A DNA stretch of 11,055 bases from Bordetella parapertussis. GTDB lineage: Bacteria > Pseudomonadota > Gammaproteobacteria > Burkholderiales > Burkholderiaceae_B. The position numbers and the translations under genes were made by a program. Positions 10,311 through 11,055 of the stretch are shown here, piece by piece. The stretch spans positions 1 to 11,055 of the forward strand of contig CAMCWG010000073.1 in assembly GCA_945882005.1 (NCBI GenBank). The letters are read 5' to 3'. Position 1 is the first letter of the stretch. Each line of letters opens with the position of its first letter. The notes under the pieces are model-generated. The model did no database searches. It saw only the letters and a program-made list of their open reading frames with translations, and was not told where the DNA came from.

Positions 10311-10691
10311 ATGTCTCGCGCCACGTTCCCCGCGGCGGCGCGCTTGCACCGCCCCACTGAATATGCTGCCGCCTTATCTGGGCGGCGAGTTGCCCGTGGG
10401 GCGTATTTCATTGTGACAGCACACCACGCTGTCGCGACAGACGTACAGCCTCTCACCCCGCCTCAGGCGCGCTTAGGGTTGGTAATGGCCAAACGCCACG
10501 CTCAGTTAGCAAGCACTCGCAATGCGCTTAAGCGTGTTGTACGCGAGGCCTTCCGTGCAAAGCGTTTAGAACTACCCGCTGCAGATTACGTCGTGCGGCT
10601 ACATCGCCGCATTGAAAACATTTCGTTAACCGCACTCAAACTGGCGGCCCGGCAGGAAGCCGATGCACATTTTGCGCGAGCGCGAAAATGA
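10311..10691 (+). CDS. rnpA: Ribonuclease P protein component
   Basis: A 126-residue basic protein that binds the catalytic RNase P RNA and helps it cleave the 5' leader from precursor tRNAs. Seen: [13 protein letters not shown] near the N-terminus, the central [10 protein letters not shown], the RNR motif region [14 protein letters not shown] at 69-82, and [10 protein letters not shown]. The start ATG at 10311 gives [15 protein letters not shown], which fits related betaproteobacterial proteins. An upstream in-frame TTG at 10269 would add 14 residues with no family resemblance and was rejected. No strong Shine-Dalgarno is seen. The last four bases (ATGA, 10688-10691) are shared with the start of yidD. 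Confidence 0.95.
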   Translation: MSRATFPAAARLHRPTEYAAALSGRRVARGAYFIVTAHHAVATDVQPLTPPQARLGLVMAKRHAQLASTRNALKRVVREAFRAKRLELPAADYVVRLHRRIENISLTALKLAARQEADAHFARARK

Positions 10692-10945
10692 TCAAAGCGC
10701 TTTTAATTGCACCCATTAGGTTTTACAAGTTTTTCCTTAGTCCCTGGGTCGGTCAAAGCTGTCGCTTCACACCAACCTGTTCTTCTTATGCAATTGAAGC
10801 GATTGAAACGCAAGGCGCTTTGCGCGGGACGTATCTCGCAACAAAACGTTTATGCCGCTGTCACCCCTGGGCTGTGGGCGGGCATGACCCCGTCAGCCAA
10901 CCACCGCGCCCCAAACAGCCAAGCCCCCGCGAGCACGCTGATTAA
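10688..10945 (+). CDS. yidD: Membrane protein insertion efficiency factor YidD
   Basis: An 85-residue protein of the YidD family (formerly DUF37), membrane-associated and thought to help YidC-dependent insertion of inner-membrane proteins. Seen: an amphipathic N-terminal segment ([19 protein letters not shown]), then [16 protein letters not shown] and [14 protein letters not shown] with the family's conserved cysteines, and a short polar, proline-containing tail. The ATG overlaps the rnpA stop (ATGA), indicating translational coupling. yidC begins 47 bases downstream. Length is normal. Confidence 0.95.
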   Translation: MIKALLIAPIRFYKFFLSPWVGQSCRFTPTCSSYAIEAIETQGALRGTYLATKRLCRCHPWAVGGHDPVSQPPRPKQPSPREHAD

Positions 10946-10992
10946 CGCTAAACTGCGAGCCTCACCTGGTTAGCACCTTTATTTAGGCAAGA

Positions 10993-11055
10993 ATGGATAT
11001 CCGACGCACCATCCTCTTAATGATTTTTTCGTTTTCACTGCTCATGCTGTGGAAC
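10993..11055 (+). CDS. yidC: Membrane protein insertase YidC, 5' end only
   Basis: The first 21 codons of a gene that runs off the window. The reading is MDIRRTILLMIFSFSLLMLW followed by N, which matches the start of Gram-negative YidC: a basic start followed by the first membrane helix of an inner-membrane insertase that works with SecYEG or alone. The purine-rich AGGCAAGA just before the ATG may serve as the ribosome binding site. Position after yidD supports the call. Confidence 0.93.
   Translation, partial: MDIRRTILLMIFSFSLLMLWN

Overview
The window is a chromosomal replication-origin neighbourhood of a betaproteobacterium, most likely order Burkholderiales and family Alcaligenaceae or a close relative. 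The evidence is the block yidC-yidD-rnpA-rpmH facing away from dnaA-dnaN-gyrB, the absence of recF between dnaN and gyrB, a RnpA that resembles Bordetella-type RnpA, and an argS / SPOR-protein / dsbA cluster of the kind seen in that group. The genus cannot be fixed from sequence alone. Base composition looks moderate and even, and nothing suggests foreign DNA, phage, transposons or CRISPR.

Layout, left to right. The 3' end of a cystathionine beta-lyase-type gene (metC-like, + strand, to 353) overlaps tail to tail with dsbA. A leftward cluster follows: argS, a membrane-anchored SPOR-domain protein, then dsbA, with gaps of 10 and 28 bases. A short divergent region holds possible promoters and a 12-base palindrome. 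It leads to a rightward DUF1840 gene whose last codons lie opposite a strong intrinsic terminator serving the leftward operon on the other side. That operon reads dnaA, dnaN, gyrB, then an iron-type alcohol dehydrogenase, with gaps of 3, 2 and 9 bases. It covers almost half of the window.

Upstream of dnaA is a 178-base region with one perfect DnaA box that overlaps the probable dnaA -35 element, a short inverted repeat, and a probable rpmH promoter. Rightward from there lie rpmH (44 codons), rnpA, yidD (overlapping rnpA by 4 bases) and the first 21 codons of yidC at the window edge.

How the genes work together: DnaA, the beta clamp and gyrase B supply initiation, processivity and supercoiling for replication. 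RpmH, RnpA, YidD and YidC supply ribosome assembly, tRNA 5' maturation and membrane-protein insertion. ArgS, the SPOR protein and DsbA cover arginine charging, a probable cell-wall/division role and periplasmic disulfide formation. The dehydrogenase is the one metabolic gene attached to the replication operon.

I found no new system. The points worth a second look are modest: the dehydrogenase at the end of the dnaA operon with Arg where the family usually has an active-site His, the terminator written inside the opposite gene's coding sequence, the dnaA box/promoter overlap with few other DnaA boxes, and a CSHC rather than CPHC active site in DsbA.
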